In this document: in pieces, positions 1 through 11,400 of the stretch
How positions within the stretch are numbered: position 1 is the first letter of the stretch
How the letters are laid out: each line of letters starts with the position of its first letter
Origin: Anaeramoeba flamelloides
Taxonomy: Eukaryota > Metamonada > Anaeramoebidae
Length of the DNA: 64,000 nucleotides
Assembly (NCBI GenBank): GCA_027625915.1
Contig: JANTQA010000023.1
Coordinates: forward strand, 22,506,001 to 22,570,000
Direction: 5' to 3'
Notes under the pieces: model-generated
Database searches by the model: none
The model's input: the letters and a program-made list of their open reading frames with translations, nothing else
What the model was told of the DNA's origin: nothing
Made by a program: the position numbers and the translations under genes

Positions 1-2760
1 TTTAAATTCTTTGAATTCCAATTAATTTTATTGTTAATTCTTTGGTTAAAATTTATTAGTTTATTCAGATAAGGCAGTGATAAATTTTTTAATTATTTTT
101 GAATTTGAATTTCTTTTTATTAATTGGAATTACCAAATTTTCAAATTTAAATTCTGTTTTATAGATAAGAACTGGCGTATTTCGGTTTATTTTGTATATT
201 TCGGTAATGCATGTATTAATCCAGGAATTTAAATAATTTAGGGTTTTTATTTCATAGTTATATATTTCTAGACCATATTCAATTTACTTAATATAAAAGA
301 TTTAAATAATCTAATTTTTAAATTATTTGTAAATAAATCATTATTAAATAATTGTTTAGAGTTGTTATAAGTTTCTTTTACCTTTTTCAGATTATATACT
401 AAATGTGAAATTTTTTCTAAAAAAATTCCCAAATATTTAATCTTAGATAAATCTTGTGATATTTCTGTTTTTTCTTTATTAGGTTTTAGTCCAAATTGAA
501 TAATTATTTGATATATTAATATTAATTTTCTATTTATTTGATTTATATTTCCTTTTATAATAAAAATCAAATCATCTACAAACATTTGACAATTATTTGT
601 TAATGGTATTATTTTTAATAAAAGAAAGTGTGAAATAAGAGCAAATATTATAGGTGATAAGGGATCTCCTTGGAATATACCAAGTCCTTCACCTTGATAA
701 TATTTTAATAAAAAAAAATGAATAATTTTATTTGAAATAAACTTTTTTATTGTTTTTCTAATTATTTTAAAATTAATTGAATCAAAACATTTTGTTATAT
801 CAATCATTATAATATAAGTTATATCATTTTCATTTTCATTTTCTGATTTTATTTGTTTATATATATTCAAGAAATTTAAGACTGCAATTCGAGTATCATA
901 TTTCTTTCGAAACCCAAATTGTGACTTATGAATAAATTCCCAACAAGGTTCTATTAGTTTATATAACGTTTTCAGAAATAATCTTGGTAAACTTTGATTA
1001 ATTGAAATTGGTAGATAATTCAGAGTTACACCTTCGTCTCCTTTTTTATGAATAAATAGAATTGATATTTTTTTAATATATTCAATAGTTTTATCATTAG
1101 GTGTAATTAACCATTTATTGAATATATTTTGGATTGTAATTAAAAATCTTTTATAATTTGTGTTTTCGATTTGTTCAAAATTGAAATTTATATCATTTTC
1201 TCCATCATTAATAAATTTTAAATTTTCAATTTTTTGAAATCCTTTTACTGATTTGTTTTTTAAATATTTAATTGTATTTTTAATATTTTCAATTGGAAAG
1301 AAAATATCAATTTTAAACTCTTTTAAATTAGTTATTTTTGAGATTTTTAATATAATGTAAAATTTTTTTGCTTGGTTCAATTGAATTTTTTTTAATATGA
1401 CCAAAATATTCTTCAATCATATTTTTATTGTTTAAAATCATTTTCATTTTTTTAGCCCTTATTAAATTTATTTTTTTCCAAAATTTTTATTGTCAATAAA
1501 TTCTAAGTTTATTTCATTAATAAATTTATTCCAAGCTCCTTTGTTAATTTTTTCATTCGATGAATTAAGTTCGGATTACTTAAGAGATTTTTTATTAAAG
1601 GAGCAATTTTTGTATCATTTTTTTTTCTTGATAAATTCTATCTGTGTATTGAATAAATTTATTCTTAAAATTTGTTATTGTGTTAGTATCTAACCAGAAA
1701 TTTTTTTCAGAAAAATAATTTGTAAATAATTTTTGATAATTATTCTGATTTGAAATTTTATATTTTTTTTTAATATTACAATCTGTCTTTAAGGCAAGAT
1801 TGTTGAGGATCATTTTATGATCTGACATATCATTTTGTATTGTTTTTGATTTTTTTAAAATAAATTTATCTTTAAAATTGATTAAAATATGGTCTATATT
1901 ATTTTTTCTACTATTTGAAGTATTTGAAATTATTTCAAAATTTTTTAAGTTGAAATTTTTTATTATTTAGAGGTCTGTAAGATTAAAATCTCCTACAATA
2001 ATTGTTTTGAAATTATGATATTGTATTATTAAATTTTGAATAATTTTAATAAATTCATTTTTTCTTCTTTTCTTAGATATAAATTTATAAAAGCTATATC
2101 TGTGAGGCGAATTATTTGTATATCTTGGTCTGGATATTGAATTTCATAAATAAATTTTTTATAAATCTTTTTAAATAATATTTGTAAACCACCTTTGGCC
2201 TTTTTTCACCATAACTATTTTTGATTAGTGTCTCAAAAAAGAGAAGATTTGGATTATTTTTGGTTTTTTTTTCTTGAATAAAACAAATATCTAAGTCATT
2301 ATGAATAAGAAAAGATTCCAAAAGTTTTTTTTTTGTCAAAATTGTTTAGTCCTCTAATATTATAAGAGGAAAAAACCAATTTTAAGTCTAAAATTTTATT
2401 ATTTTTTAATCTTTCTTGATTTCCATTAAATTTTGGGATTAATTGATTTTTTTATTTATGATATGAATTATCATATCTTTTGGTAATATTTGTTGATTGT
2501 TTTTTATTATTTTAATTATTTTTAAAATATTTTCATATTTATCCCATAAGACAATCATATTTTCACCTCTTTTTACAAATCTTAAAATAGGATATTTATT
2601 AATTATTTTAAAAACTTGTAAAATTTTGACAAATTTTTGTTTAAAAATTAATTGATTGAGTAATCCTACTTTTTGTAATTTTTTGTTGGTATTTTGGCAA
2701 TTATTTTTATGAGGGTAATAATTACTAATTGTTTTATTTTTTGTGATTTATATATAAAAA
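1..2760 (-). mobile_element. Non-LTR retrotransposon (LINE), endonuclease + reverse transcriptase, decayed, cut by left window edge
   Basis: Read on the minus strand, an APE-type endonuclease starts near 2393 with NIRGLNN and FIQE. It continues with GDFN (about 2005), IDHILIN (about 1890) and SDHKMI (about 1815). Reverse transcriptase follows at 1416-268 with IHKKGD...NYLPIS, GFRKKYDTR, DITKCFDSI, QGDPLSP, the catalytic FVDD box, LKPNKEKT and YLGI. After a frame change near 285 the post-RT region continues to the window edge (YGLEIYNYEIKTLNYLNSWI). An open stretch of about 95 codons without a recognised domain lies upstream at about 2455-2740 and could belong to an ORF1 or to the 5' part. The frame is broken at several places (for example a stop after GDFNLTDL), so this copy is dead. 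The order endonuclease-RT fits L1-like LINEs; I cannot assign the clade. The 3' end lies outside the window. Confidence 0.9.
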
Positions 2761-4168
2761 AATCATTTTTATTAATTTAAAAAATGTGGAAAGCTTTTAA
2801 TTTAAAAGGGGTATTTAAATATTTTGAATTTATATTAAGAGAAACCATTGTCTAAAGAAAATAAATTCTCAAAGTGGCAATTGAGATATTTAATTTTGAA
2901 AAGTTATCAAAGTTAAGATCAAAAGTAAAAAAACTCTTGTTTTATAAACCAATAAATTTTTGAATAGATGTTTTTGAATAAATTAAGAATTTGTCCAATA
3001 GATAATCATAATAAATTAGATTTTAATTTTTATTCAGGTTCAGAATTAATTTTACAAATTTGTCATTTTTTTAATTTCTGTATTTCCCAAAGGATTAAAA
3101 TTGATAGATTTAGAATTGTTAATCAATATCAGAATTAGAATAATTAATGGTCGCTTGATAATTTTTCCAAACTCTTTTTCGGTTAAAATTTCAATTGTTA
3201 TTGAAGAAATAGAACAGTTCCCATGAGTTTAATTGAGTATTCTTCGGAAAATAATTTTTCAATTTTTAAATCGTAAATTTTTTTCTTATTTAGTCAATTG
3301 TTTTTTTTTTGATTTTTCTCTTTTTCGTTCTTTTTTTTTTAAAAAAATAAATTGTAAAAAAAATATGTTTAAAACGCCAAACTAACTTTAAGAGAATTGC
3401 GGTTTTGTAATTTCTTATCAAATCAATTCATTTACAATCAAAAAATCATATTGTTGACTATTTTAATTTCCCAAAGATTTAGATATATTTTAAGACCCGA
3501 TATTCCAATGAAAGGGGAACAAAATTTTTTTAACATTTTTTTTTTCTGAAATTAATGGTTTGTTCAGGTATTTCATTTATGATTATAAACTCTAATCTGA
3601 AATTAATTGTTTTATCTTATATTTCTAAACAATTTTATTTTGGTTTATTATAAAAAAAAAGTGAATTTTTCATTTTTTGGCTTGACCACTTTAAGTGAAA
3701 TGGATTTTATTTATCTATAAAATGAGAGTATATTTTTTTCAGATTTTTACTAATATTTCCAATTAGATCAGAAAAATGTATTTCCTAGTATTTTGAAAAT
3801 TTTTGGGGTTTTAGATTTTTCAGTTATCTAATATATTTGTTTTTTAGTTCTATTGATAATTTAATTATTTTTTTCTTTTTTTTAAAAAAAAAAGAAGTCT
3901 GGTATACACAACCAATTAATTTAAACAACTGTTTTAATGTTCATTTGAGTAGTTTATTGCCAACTTCCGCTTTGAATAAACATAAAAATAAAATAAAACT
4001 GATTTTCTTAAAGGATTAAATTAAAAAAAAAAAATAAATCAAAAATCGTTGTTTTGAATAATAAAAAAAATCGTTAAGAAACGAAAAAAAGTATTGAATA
4101 TGATATTTAAAAAATTAAAAATTCTTTTTATTACTTTTAAGATTTTTTTTGTTTTTGTCAATAATTAT
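2761..4168. other. Intergenic, A/T-rich, with one dispersed repeat
   Basis: No gene is visible between the LINE and the 3' end of the ARL8 gene. Short open frames here (such as one at 3837-4019) are Phe/Leu/Lys-rich and have no recognisable motif. The stretch 3345-3710 is a dispersed repeat listed separately. The rest is homopolymer-rich. Confidence 0.6.
3345..3710 (+). repeat. Dispersed repeat family D, copy 1
   Basis: This stretch aligns by eye with 51065-51435 (same strand) and 62135-62430 (opposite strand). Shared landmarks are a TTTGTAATTTCTTA-like left part, TTTAACATTTT, GTTTGTTCAGGTATTTCATT, a segment like CTCTAATCTGAAATTAATT, TTATTTCTAAACAA and the end block GTGAATTTTTCATTTTT. No terminal inverted repeats, coding potential or poly(A) tail is evident. 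It may be a SINE-like or non-autonomous element, or part of a longer one. Confidence 0.7.
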
Positions 4169-7100
4169 TTAATCTTCATCTGAATCTTCAATCATTACTA
4201 CAGTTGGTTTCTTTTTCTTTCTTTTTTTCTTTTTCTTTTTAGGTTTTTTGCTAATAACAGAAATCTCGTCAGAGTCTGATTTTGTTTCTTTTTCTTCTTT
4301 TGTTTCTTCTTCTTTTGTTTCTTCTTCTTTTGTTTCTTCTTGTTTTTGTTCTGGTTCTTGTTCTTGTTCTTGTTCTTTTTGTTGCACATTTTCCTTTTCT
4401 GTGTTATTTTTTTTTATGGTTTGGGTATTTTTATTTAAATTTTTATTTATTTCTTTAATTTCATTTTTTAATGATGAACCAACAGTTTCATTTTCATTTT
4501 CATTTTCATTTTCATTTTTTTTTTCAATTTCCTTCTCTTTTTCTTTTTCTTTCTCTTTTTCTTTTTCTTTTTCTTTTTCTTTTTCTTTTTCTTTTTCTTT
4601 TTCTTTTTCATTTTCTTTTGAACGATGTTTATGCTTATGCTTATGCTTGTGTTTGTGTTTATGTTTCTTTTTTGAGCTTTTTGTTTCTTCTTTTTCGTTT
4701 TCATTTTCATTTTGTTTTTTTTCATTTGTTTTTTCTGTTTTCTGTTTTTTCCTTTTTGGTTTTTTTGATTTAATTTTTGTTTCAATTTTTTCATCCTCAT
4801 CATCGCTTGTACTCACAAAATCATCGCTGTCTTCATCATCAAGAGCAAATTGATCCTCGCCAGATGTTTCAGGTTTTTTGGAATGCTTGATTAGCCATTT
4901 CATCATAACATTTAAATTATTTTTATTCTTGGCACTAACAGAATAACAACACACTTCCCGATCTTTGATTTTTTCTAATTCCATTAATTCAATTAATCTT
5001 TTAACTGGTATGGCCTTTGGTAAATCATTCTTATTTCCCAAGACCAGTAACGGAATCCTTTTTAATGCTTGTTTACTACAAAGTTCTCTCAATTCTTTTT
5101 TTGATTCCTTAATTTTTTTTTTATCATTACTATCGACAACATAAACAATTACATTTACTCCTTTACAATATCTTTCCCAAACTAAAATTCATTAATTTTT
5201 TTTAGAAAAATACATATTTTAATTGAGTTGTTTGTTTGTTTGTTTGTTTGTTTTTGATTGATTTGTTTAATTGTTTGTTTTTGATTGATTTGTTTAATTG
5301 TTTGCTTGATTAATTTCAAAATTTAACAAAAGTTATTATAAAAAAGTGTGACAAAAAATGTTTTTGAACAAGCTAAATTTCAAAAATAAGGGCAGATTTT
5401 TCATCATAAAAAAATTTGTTTAATGTTTTTTTTTTTTTTGAATAATAATGTATTTTACGAAAGTGTTTAGAGATAATAACCAATATAGATTAATAAATAA
5501 AAATATAGTGTAATGATTTTATTTTTTGAAAGATAAATGAAAATTGAAAAAAATAATAATCAAAAAGTTTGCACCTAATTTTGAAATTTGGCTTAAAGGA
5601 TCATAAAAATATGTCGACCAAAGTTTATTAATTGTTTTTTAGATAATTTTTGAAAATTTTTTTGCCACGCTTATATAAAATTACTTTGATAAGCGATTGG
5701 TTGTTAAGTGATTTCAAAAATTAATAATTTTTATTTTTTCAAATTAGATGTTCGAAAAGTAAAGAAGTTGATTTACTGTTGAGAGAAAAATGTTTGACAC
5801 AGAAAAATGGTTGGACACCATTTTTAATTGGGAACATTAGTAAAATTGAAAATCAAATCCTATTGATAACTTGGTGATTTTTATATAAATTCGGGTTTAA
5901 ATGTGTTACAAGTTCATTAATCTGTGGATGTGTGCATAATACTCATTTGAATGATTGATAACTAAAGTAGATCATGTTATTATAACAAAAATCCAAGTTT
6001 TAGTAAAGTTTACTATTAATTATGAAAATGGTAATTTTTAAACTTGCTTTAGATTATAAGAGATAAGGTTTTGAAAAAGTAGAATTACATTAATCCTTAT
6101 TCTAATAAGTAGAATATTGTTATTTTCTTTAGTTATTTCACAAACGAAAGAAATTAAAAATAATTTTCAGTAATGTTCCCAATTAAAATTGCAGTCCAAC
6201 TATTTTTCTCTGTCCAACATTTTTCTCTCAACAGTTAATTCAGATCCGTCAACAATTTTATTTGTTTTTGTGAAAATGATTATGAAAATGGTTTGGTTTT
6301 TTGTGGTTTGGTGCGTGTTTGTTCTCTTTCTAATTCTGTTGGATTTAGGGAAAATGAAAATAAAAAAAAGTTTGGCTGAAAGAGAATTTTCTTGGGTGGT
6401 ACAACTGTTGTAAAAAAGTGACAACTACAAGTCATTTAAGTGAGACTTCAAACTATTTAATTCATCCGCTTTAAGAAGTTTGGGAAACACTTTGTAAAAC
6501 TTTTAGTTCACGTTTTTTTAAAACAATTGCAACAGTATCGAAAGAGTTTTTTGAAGCAAGACGAGAATATTTGTACAAAGTTTTTCAAAAAAAACGATCG
6601 AAACAATCTCATTTTTGAAGAATTGAAATCAAAAAAAAAGTCCTATTTACCAAAATCTTTATTCCAAATAAGAGAAAATGAAAACCCAAAGAAAAAGAAA
6701 AAAAAAGTTTAAAAACCTTTTCTATATTTAAGTTGACCAGAAATATCCCAAGTTTTAATTGAAGCACGTCCTTTTTTAAATTTGCTTGTATTGAACCCTA
6801 TTGTTGGAGAAATATCTTCATCAAAAGATCCTCCCTATTTTATTTTGTTTTTTATTGTGTGTTTGTTAATTCAAGAAGAATTGATTCAACGTATTAGTAA
6901 TTTCATAAAAAAAAGAAACAAAGTAAATTATTTATTGTCAATTTTGAATCTTGAAGAAATGAATTATCAACTCTAAATTTATTTTTCCAAATGTTTTTTA
7001 TTAATTTGACTTTATCTCAAATAAAACTTTGTTTTTAAAAGTGAATTTTGTTTTTTTTTTAAAAAAAGGTTCAAATTCCATTTCTAAGAGTTTAAAAGTC

Positions 7101-7511
7101 TCAAAATTGTCTGTGTTTTTATGACTTTTTCATCTTTAGTTTTTTGTTTAATTTATGAAAAGAGATCTTTTTAAAAGAAATTATAAAAAAAGGAAAAACA
7201 AAAAAAAGATGGTTTGTTGTTTATATTTTTGATACTTACTGCAATAACACGAAGAAGAGTAGTCTTCCCTGCTCCCTGAATACCAACCATAGTCACTTCA
7301 ATTTCTTGACTCCAAAAAGAACTTTTTGTTATTTTAGATTAAAAAACAAATAAGGGTTGTAATTTTTTAATTAAAAGGAACGAGTTACACCAGAAGATCG
7401 TTGTCATAAAATCAAGAAAAAATAAACAGTTGGGTGTAGTAAAATTTAATTCTTAACATACCGTATTAACCATTCTTTAAAGTCACTGAAAAGTCTTGCA
7501 ATAAAAGCCAT
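4169..7511 (-). CDS. ARL8: ARL8-like small GTPase with a long charged C-terminal tail (4 exons)
   Basis: Exons on the minus strand are 7511-7462, 7321-7240, 6834-6717 and 5181-4169, joined across GT-AG introns of 140, 405 and 1535 nt, giving 420 residues. ARL8 is the Arf-like GTPase that links lysosomes to kinesin and microtubules. The start is chosen because [20 protein letters not shown] matches the N-terminal amphipathic helix typical of ARL8. Nucleotide-binding motifs follow: P-loop GIQGAGKTT, switch [13 protein letters not shown], switch II WDISGQ (first Gly of the usual DIGGQ is Ser, the DxxG glycine is kept), WERYC, NKND and [19 protein letters not shown] and WLIKHSK are close to the ARL8 family. 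After about residue 190 comes a tail of about 230 residues with acidic, His-Lys, Glu-Lys, Glu-Asn, Gln-Glu and Lys-rich runs that ends in EDSDED. ARL8 normally ends soon after the GTPase fold, so the tail is unusual. Intron 3 carries a MITE. Confidence 0.9.
4531..4665. repeat. Coding microsatellites in the ARL8 tail
   Basis: Plus-strand (CTTTTT)n at about 4531-4613 encodes alternating Lys-Glu on the minus strand. It is followed by TTATGC/TTGTGT units at about 4626-4665 that encode alternating His-Lys. Both hexamer arrays are in frame, so length changes would add or remove residue pairs without breaking the gene. Confidence 0.85.
5230..5305. repeat. GTTT microsatellite and a 31-nt tandem duplication
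   Basis: Five to six GTTT units are followed by two copies of a unit reading roughly TTTTTGATTGATTTGTTTAA plus TTGTTTG. It lies inside ARL8 intron 3. Confidence 0.8.
5776..6234. mobile_element. MITE family B copy 1 (PIF/Harbinger-like, TTA target duplication)
   Basis: The 459-bp element begins CTGTTGAGAGAAAAATG and ends with its inverse (CATTTTTCTCTCAACAG). The terminal inverted repeats extend about 65 bp and include a shared core, AATTGGGAACATTA. It is flanked by TTA at 5773-5775 and 6235-6237. A second copy with its own TTA flanks is at 9483-9940. There is no coding capacity. A 3-bp TTA duplication is typical of PIF/Harbinger elements; the superfamily call is inference. Confidence 0.85.
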
Positions 7512-9482
7512 AAAAAATAAAAAAATGAAATAAAATTAATGCAATTTTTACTTTTCTCGGTTTTTTTGTTGGCAAATTATACAGTGTACAGAAGTCTTTG
7601 ACATAAGCATTTTTGTTTTTATTTTTTTGAAAAAATTTGTTCAAAGTTACCAATTTAAAATAAACGATAAAAATACAGAAGAATTTTTTCTTTTTCATTT
7701 TCCTATTTTTCAGATTGTTGTAAAGTCAAAATGGGCTTTATTCTTTTCACCTTCAGTTTAATTCTCTTTTTTTTAAAAATTACAAGTATTTTCGATTATT
7801 GTTTTGTGAGAAACAACGAATTGTCCTTAAAGAAGTGAAATTGTTCGAAATATTATTCAATCGTTTCTATTGGAATAACATAGCCATAAAAAATGATTAA
7901 TTTTAAAATATTATTTCCTTCTGTTCTTATTTTTGAGAGATAGTACAAAAAAAAAATTATTTTGAATTTTTCTATCTTACATAGTAATATTGATGAAAAC
8001 ATTTGGTAAATGCTCTGAATTTGAGAGTAGATAAACTTGAATGATAACTGAAAATATTGCTGAGATGTAAAGAAAGAATTTTAATAATTTAAAACACTCC
8101 TAGCACTTTTTAACCGACTACCTTAGTGATCAAATAAGTCACGAAAAAAAATTGTTTTTTATGTAACATTTTAGAAATTTTAAGGTACAATTTTTTTTCT
8201 TTGATTCTTGATTGATTTGAATAAAAAAAGAGAGTACCTTATTTTTAAATATTTTTCCTCATATTACAGCTAATCTTTTTTTGGTTTTGTTTTGATTTTT
8301 TTTTTTATCAGTGATCTTATCATATTTACAAAAAAATTTAAATCCAATATTGTGAAATATTTGTATAATTGGCAATTTTATGGGTTTTTTTAATCTTTTT
8401 TTTTAATTAATCTGAATCTAAATTTTTTGTATAGAATAATATGAATAATATAATAATATAAAAAATACTAATTGCCTTGGAAGACTGTTTTTAATCTATA
8501 TATTTTATTTTTTTATTTTTTTTTTATTTATAAATTATTCAATCGTATAATTAAAATTATAGAATTTTTAAACTTTCATTTCTAAATTTATCAAGAAAAT
8601 TAACTTCAAAATGAACATCTTACTTTGATAATATTTTTTTTTATTATATAATTTTTTTTTTTTCTATGGTATTTCCAAAAAAGTTGGGATTTTTTTTTTA
8701 AATTTTCATAAAAAAATCAACGTCGTTAGTGGAGGTATTTTTTATTTTACAATACGAATTTAGTTTAATATTAATACCAATTGAACCAATGTCTAATGTA
8801 TTTAATTAGAAATATGTTCAATGAAATATTAATAAAAAATGAAAAAATAAAGTAAAAACTTTTTTTGGATAAAACAATAAACGTACATAGTCAAGAAAGA
8901 ACTGGGAATCAAATGGGTACAAAGGATTTTTTTAAACAAACAAATGCAGTTATATAAACTTTTCAATGCTTTTTGAAAATTTATTGGGATTAAAAAAGTT
9001 ATGAAGACAATTTTTTGGATAAAAAATAGAATGATAAAGACCAATTTCAACCCTAAAAATATTAGATAAAATCGAGATTATAAAATTTCATATGTTTTAT
9101 TTATATAATACAATGCGTAAGATATAAACTGAATCATTCTAAAGAATCAATAAATGGTCATTAATGATTTTTTTATTGAAATCCTTTTTTGAAAATTGAG
9201 TTTAATAAATATATTACAAAATAAATTTACCCCAACGTTATTTGTAATAGCTTATTATTTTTGATTGTATTTTTTTAATATTTTGTAAATACTAGTGTAT
9301 TATAAACACTCTTTTAAAAATGTTTAATAATTACTCTAATAAAGATTTAAATGATATGATTATTAATTTTTTTTGATTGGGAAACGGTGAGTACAAATTA
9401 TTTTTCTGTAAAAACAAAAATTTTTTTTTACTAAATATTTGATATTATAGAAATCCCAATCGTTACTTGATAATATGTATTA

Positions 9483-9940
9483 CTGTTGAGCAAAAAATTT
9501 TGGACACAATAAAATGGTTGGACACGATTTTAAATTGGGAACATCAGTAAAATTGAAAATCAAATCCTATTGATAACTAGGCGAATTTTATATAAATCCT
9601 GGTTTAAATGTGTTAAAATTTCATTAATATGTTGTGTGTGTAGAATACTTCTTTGAATTGTTGATAAATAAAGTAGATCATGGTGTTTTAACAAAAATCC
9701 AAGTTGTAGTAAAGTTTACTATTAATTATGAAAATGGTAATTTTTAAACTTAATTTAGATTATAAGAGATAAGGTTTTGAATAAGTAGAATTACATTAAT
9801 CGTTATTTTAATAAGTAGAATATTGTTATTTTTTTTAGTTATTTCAGAAAGGAAAGAAATTAAAAATAATTTTCAGTAATATTCCCAATTAAAATTGCAC
9901 TCCAACTATTTTTCTCTGTCAAACTTTTTTCTCTCAACAA
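9483..9940. mobile_element. MITE family B copy 2 (PIF/Harbinger-like)
   Basis: The 458-bp copy is similar to 5776-6234 over its whole length (by eye about 85-90% identical). It begins CTGTTGAGCAAAAAATTTTG and ends CTCTCAACAA, and is flanked by TTA at 9480-9482 and 9941-9943. The internal sequence (for example CAAATCCTATTGATAACT) matches copy 1, so both derive from one non-autonomous master. Confidence 0.85.
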
Positions 9941-10250
9941 TTATATGTTTTTCAATCTATCAATATTTAAATCTTGTGTATTTTTATTTAAATTAACACA
10001 GTTTTGGGTATCAATTTTTAAATACCTAAAATAACAACTCTCGTTGAATTGTGGTTTGTTTAAGTTTTTTAACACATAATTTATAAGACAATAACTTATT
10101 AAATATTGGATATTTATGTTGGTTTTAGTAGTTACAATCATGTGCTCAAGAATCTATTTTTAATAAAAAAAAAAATTAATTTATTTATTTTTCTTTTTTT
10201 TAATTTTATATTATTCCACTAATCATGGTTATCTTTAAGATTAGTGTTTA

Positions 10251-10444
10251 CAGTCGGTTTTACTTTTAAGACACAAACTTTCAATGAAATTTAAGGCACA
10301 AAAAAAATCACAAATTAAGGCAAAAATTTACAATTTTTTTTTACAAATTATTTTACTAGAATTTGAATTTTGTTCTTTTATTTGAGATTTTTTTTGTGAC
10401 TTAAATTTCGTTGAAAGTTTGTGTCTTAAAAGTGAAACTGGCCG
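10251..10444. mobile_element. MITE family A copy 1 (Tc1/mariner-like)
   Basis: A 194-bp near-palindrome that begins CAGTCGGTTTTACTTTTAAG and ends with the inverse ending ...AAACTGGCCG. Inner blocks ACAAACTTTCAATGAAATTT and its complement pair across a short A/T centre. TA precedes it; the right flank reads TG, so the target duplication has decayed here. Confidence 0.8.
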
Positions 10445-11094
10445 TGTTTAAAGTAAATATATTGAATAATATTGAGTAATTAGTTAATTTTAACTATTTA
10501 TCTGTTTAAATTGAAAAGTAATAAAAATAATTAGTTTCTTGGATATATTTTTAAGGGTCTAGTATCCATTTATTTAAAGAACTCTAAAAAAAATTAGAAA
10601 AAAAATATTTTTCATTCTTGGATACGATATGTAACTTTTTAAACCAATATGAATAGATGGTATCCAATTTGTTGATTATTAAAACATTTAGTGTCAACTT
10701 GTTTATATGAATTATTTTTTCAAAGGGGTAAATTGAAGAGATCTGATTAACAAAAACGAAATTCATAAAGAATCGGGGGAGTTAGTTTTTAAAAAAATGA
10801 CTAAAATTAAAGTACTTTTTTTTGTGTGAATAAATGATATTAGTATCACATTATACAAATAATTCTCAAAAACCTAAATATGAATATTATTAAATAATAA
10901 ATTATTACATTTTTTCATAAGGATCATAATTAAAAATTTTCATTTTGGAAATTTTTTTTTTGGAATTCCTTTTTCCAAATATACAGATAAAAACCTAAAT
11001 AATAAATTTATAGAAAAAAAAAACCATGTACAGGGTATATAACACATGTTTCAAAATAAAACCCATGTTTTTTTTGTCCGGATACAACCCCCTA

Positions 11095-11400
11095 TCCACT
11101 ATCCAATATTATACCTAAGTTCAAACCAATTTTGAAAGATAATTTCAATGATGTTTTAGAAAAGTTTAAATTATTAAGGAATTTGTTGAATTTTTATCTT
11201 AATATTCTCCAATTTTTCAGAAATTTTGGAAATTTTTTTTTATTATAAAACATTGCTTATGAAATCTATTTTTTGAGATAATTTTTTTCATTTTGATCCT
11301 TTCATTTGAGAATTTATTTTTACATAATAGAACTTTAAGAAACCAATAGTATATTTAATTCTCGTTTTTATTATCAGTTTCTTTGATCATGAACTGTTTT
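11095..11400 (+). repeat. Dispersed repeat family C, copy 1
   Basis: It aligns with 42655-42960 in the same orientation. Shared landmarks are AAGTTCAAACCAATTTTGAAAG, TATTTTTTGAGAT, TTGATCCTTTCATTT, TAATAGAACTTT(A)AGAAACC and TTTCTTTGAT near the right end. It has no visible inverted ends or coding potential. Confidence 0.65.

Larger units (their letters stand above)
5182..6716 (-). other. Intron 3 of ARL8 (1535 nt) with MITE and tandem repeat
   Basis: It is bounded by a GTTTTTAAAC donor (6716 downwards) and a TTTTAG acceptor (5182), placed by joining KYRK to WERYC in the conserved GTPase core. It contains a 459-bp TTA-flanked MITE (5776-6234) and a short tandem region at 5230-5305. The other ARL8 introns are 140 and 405 nt, so most of the extra length is inserted or repeated DNA. 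Confidence 0.8.

Noticed and set aside
4248-4853. Long plus-strand frame of Ser/Phe repeats opposite the ARL8 tail
   Set aside because: It is the antisense shadow of the Lys/Glu-rich ARL8 tail. The minus strand carries the conserved GTPase and matches the exon structure.
6189-6413. Open frames on both strands at the right end of MITE-B
   Set aside because: They start in the inverted repeat of a non-coding element inside an intron and have no motif.
6527-6976. Two plus-strand frames near ARL8
   Set aside because: One overlaps intron 3 and the other is antisense to exon 3, whose minus strand reads [15 protein letters not shown].
7483-7698. Minus-strand frame over the ARL8 start
   Set aside because: Wrong frame. 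The correct one starts at 7511 with [11 protein letters not shown] and splices onward.
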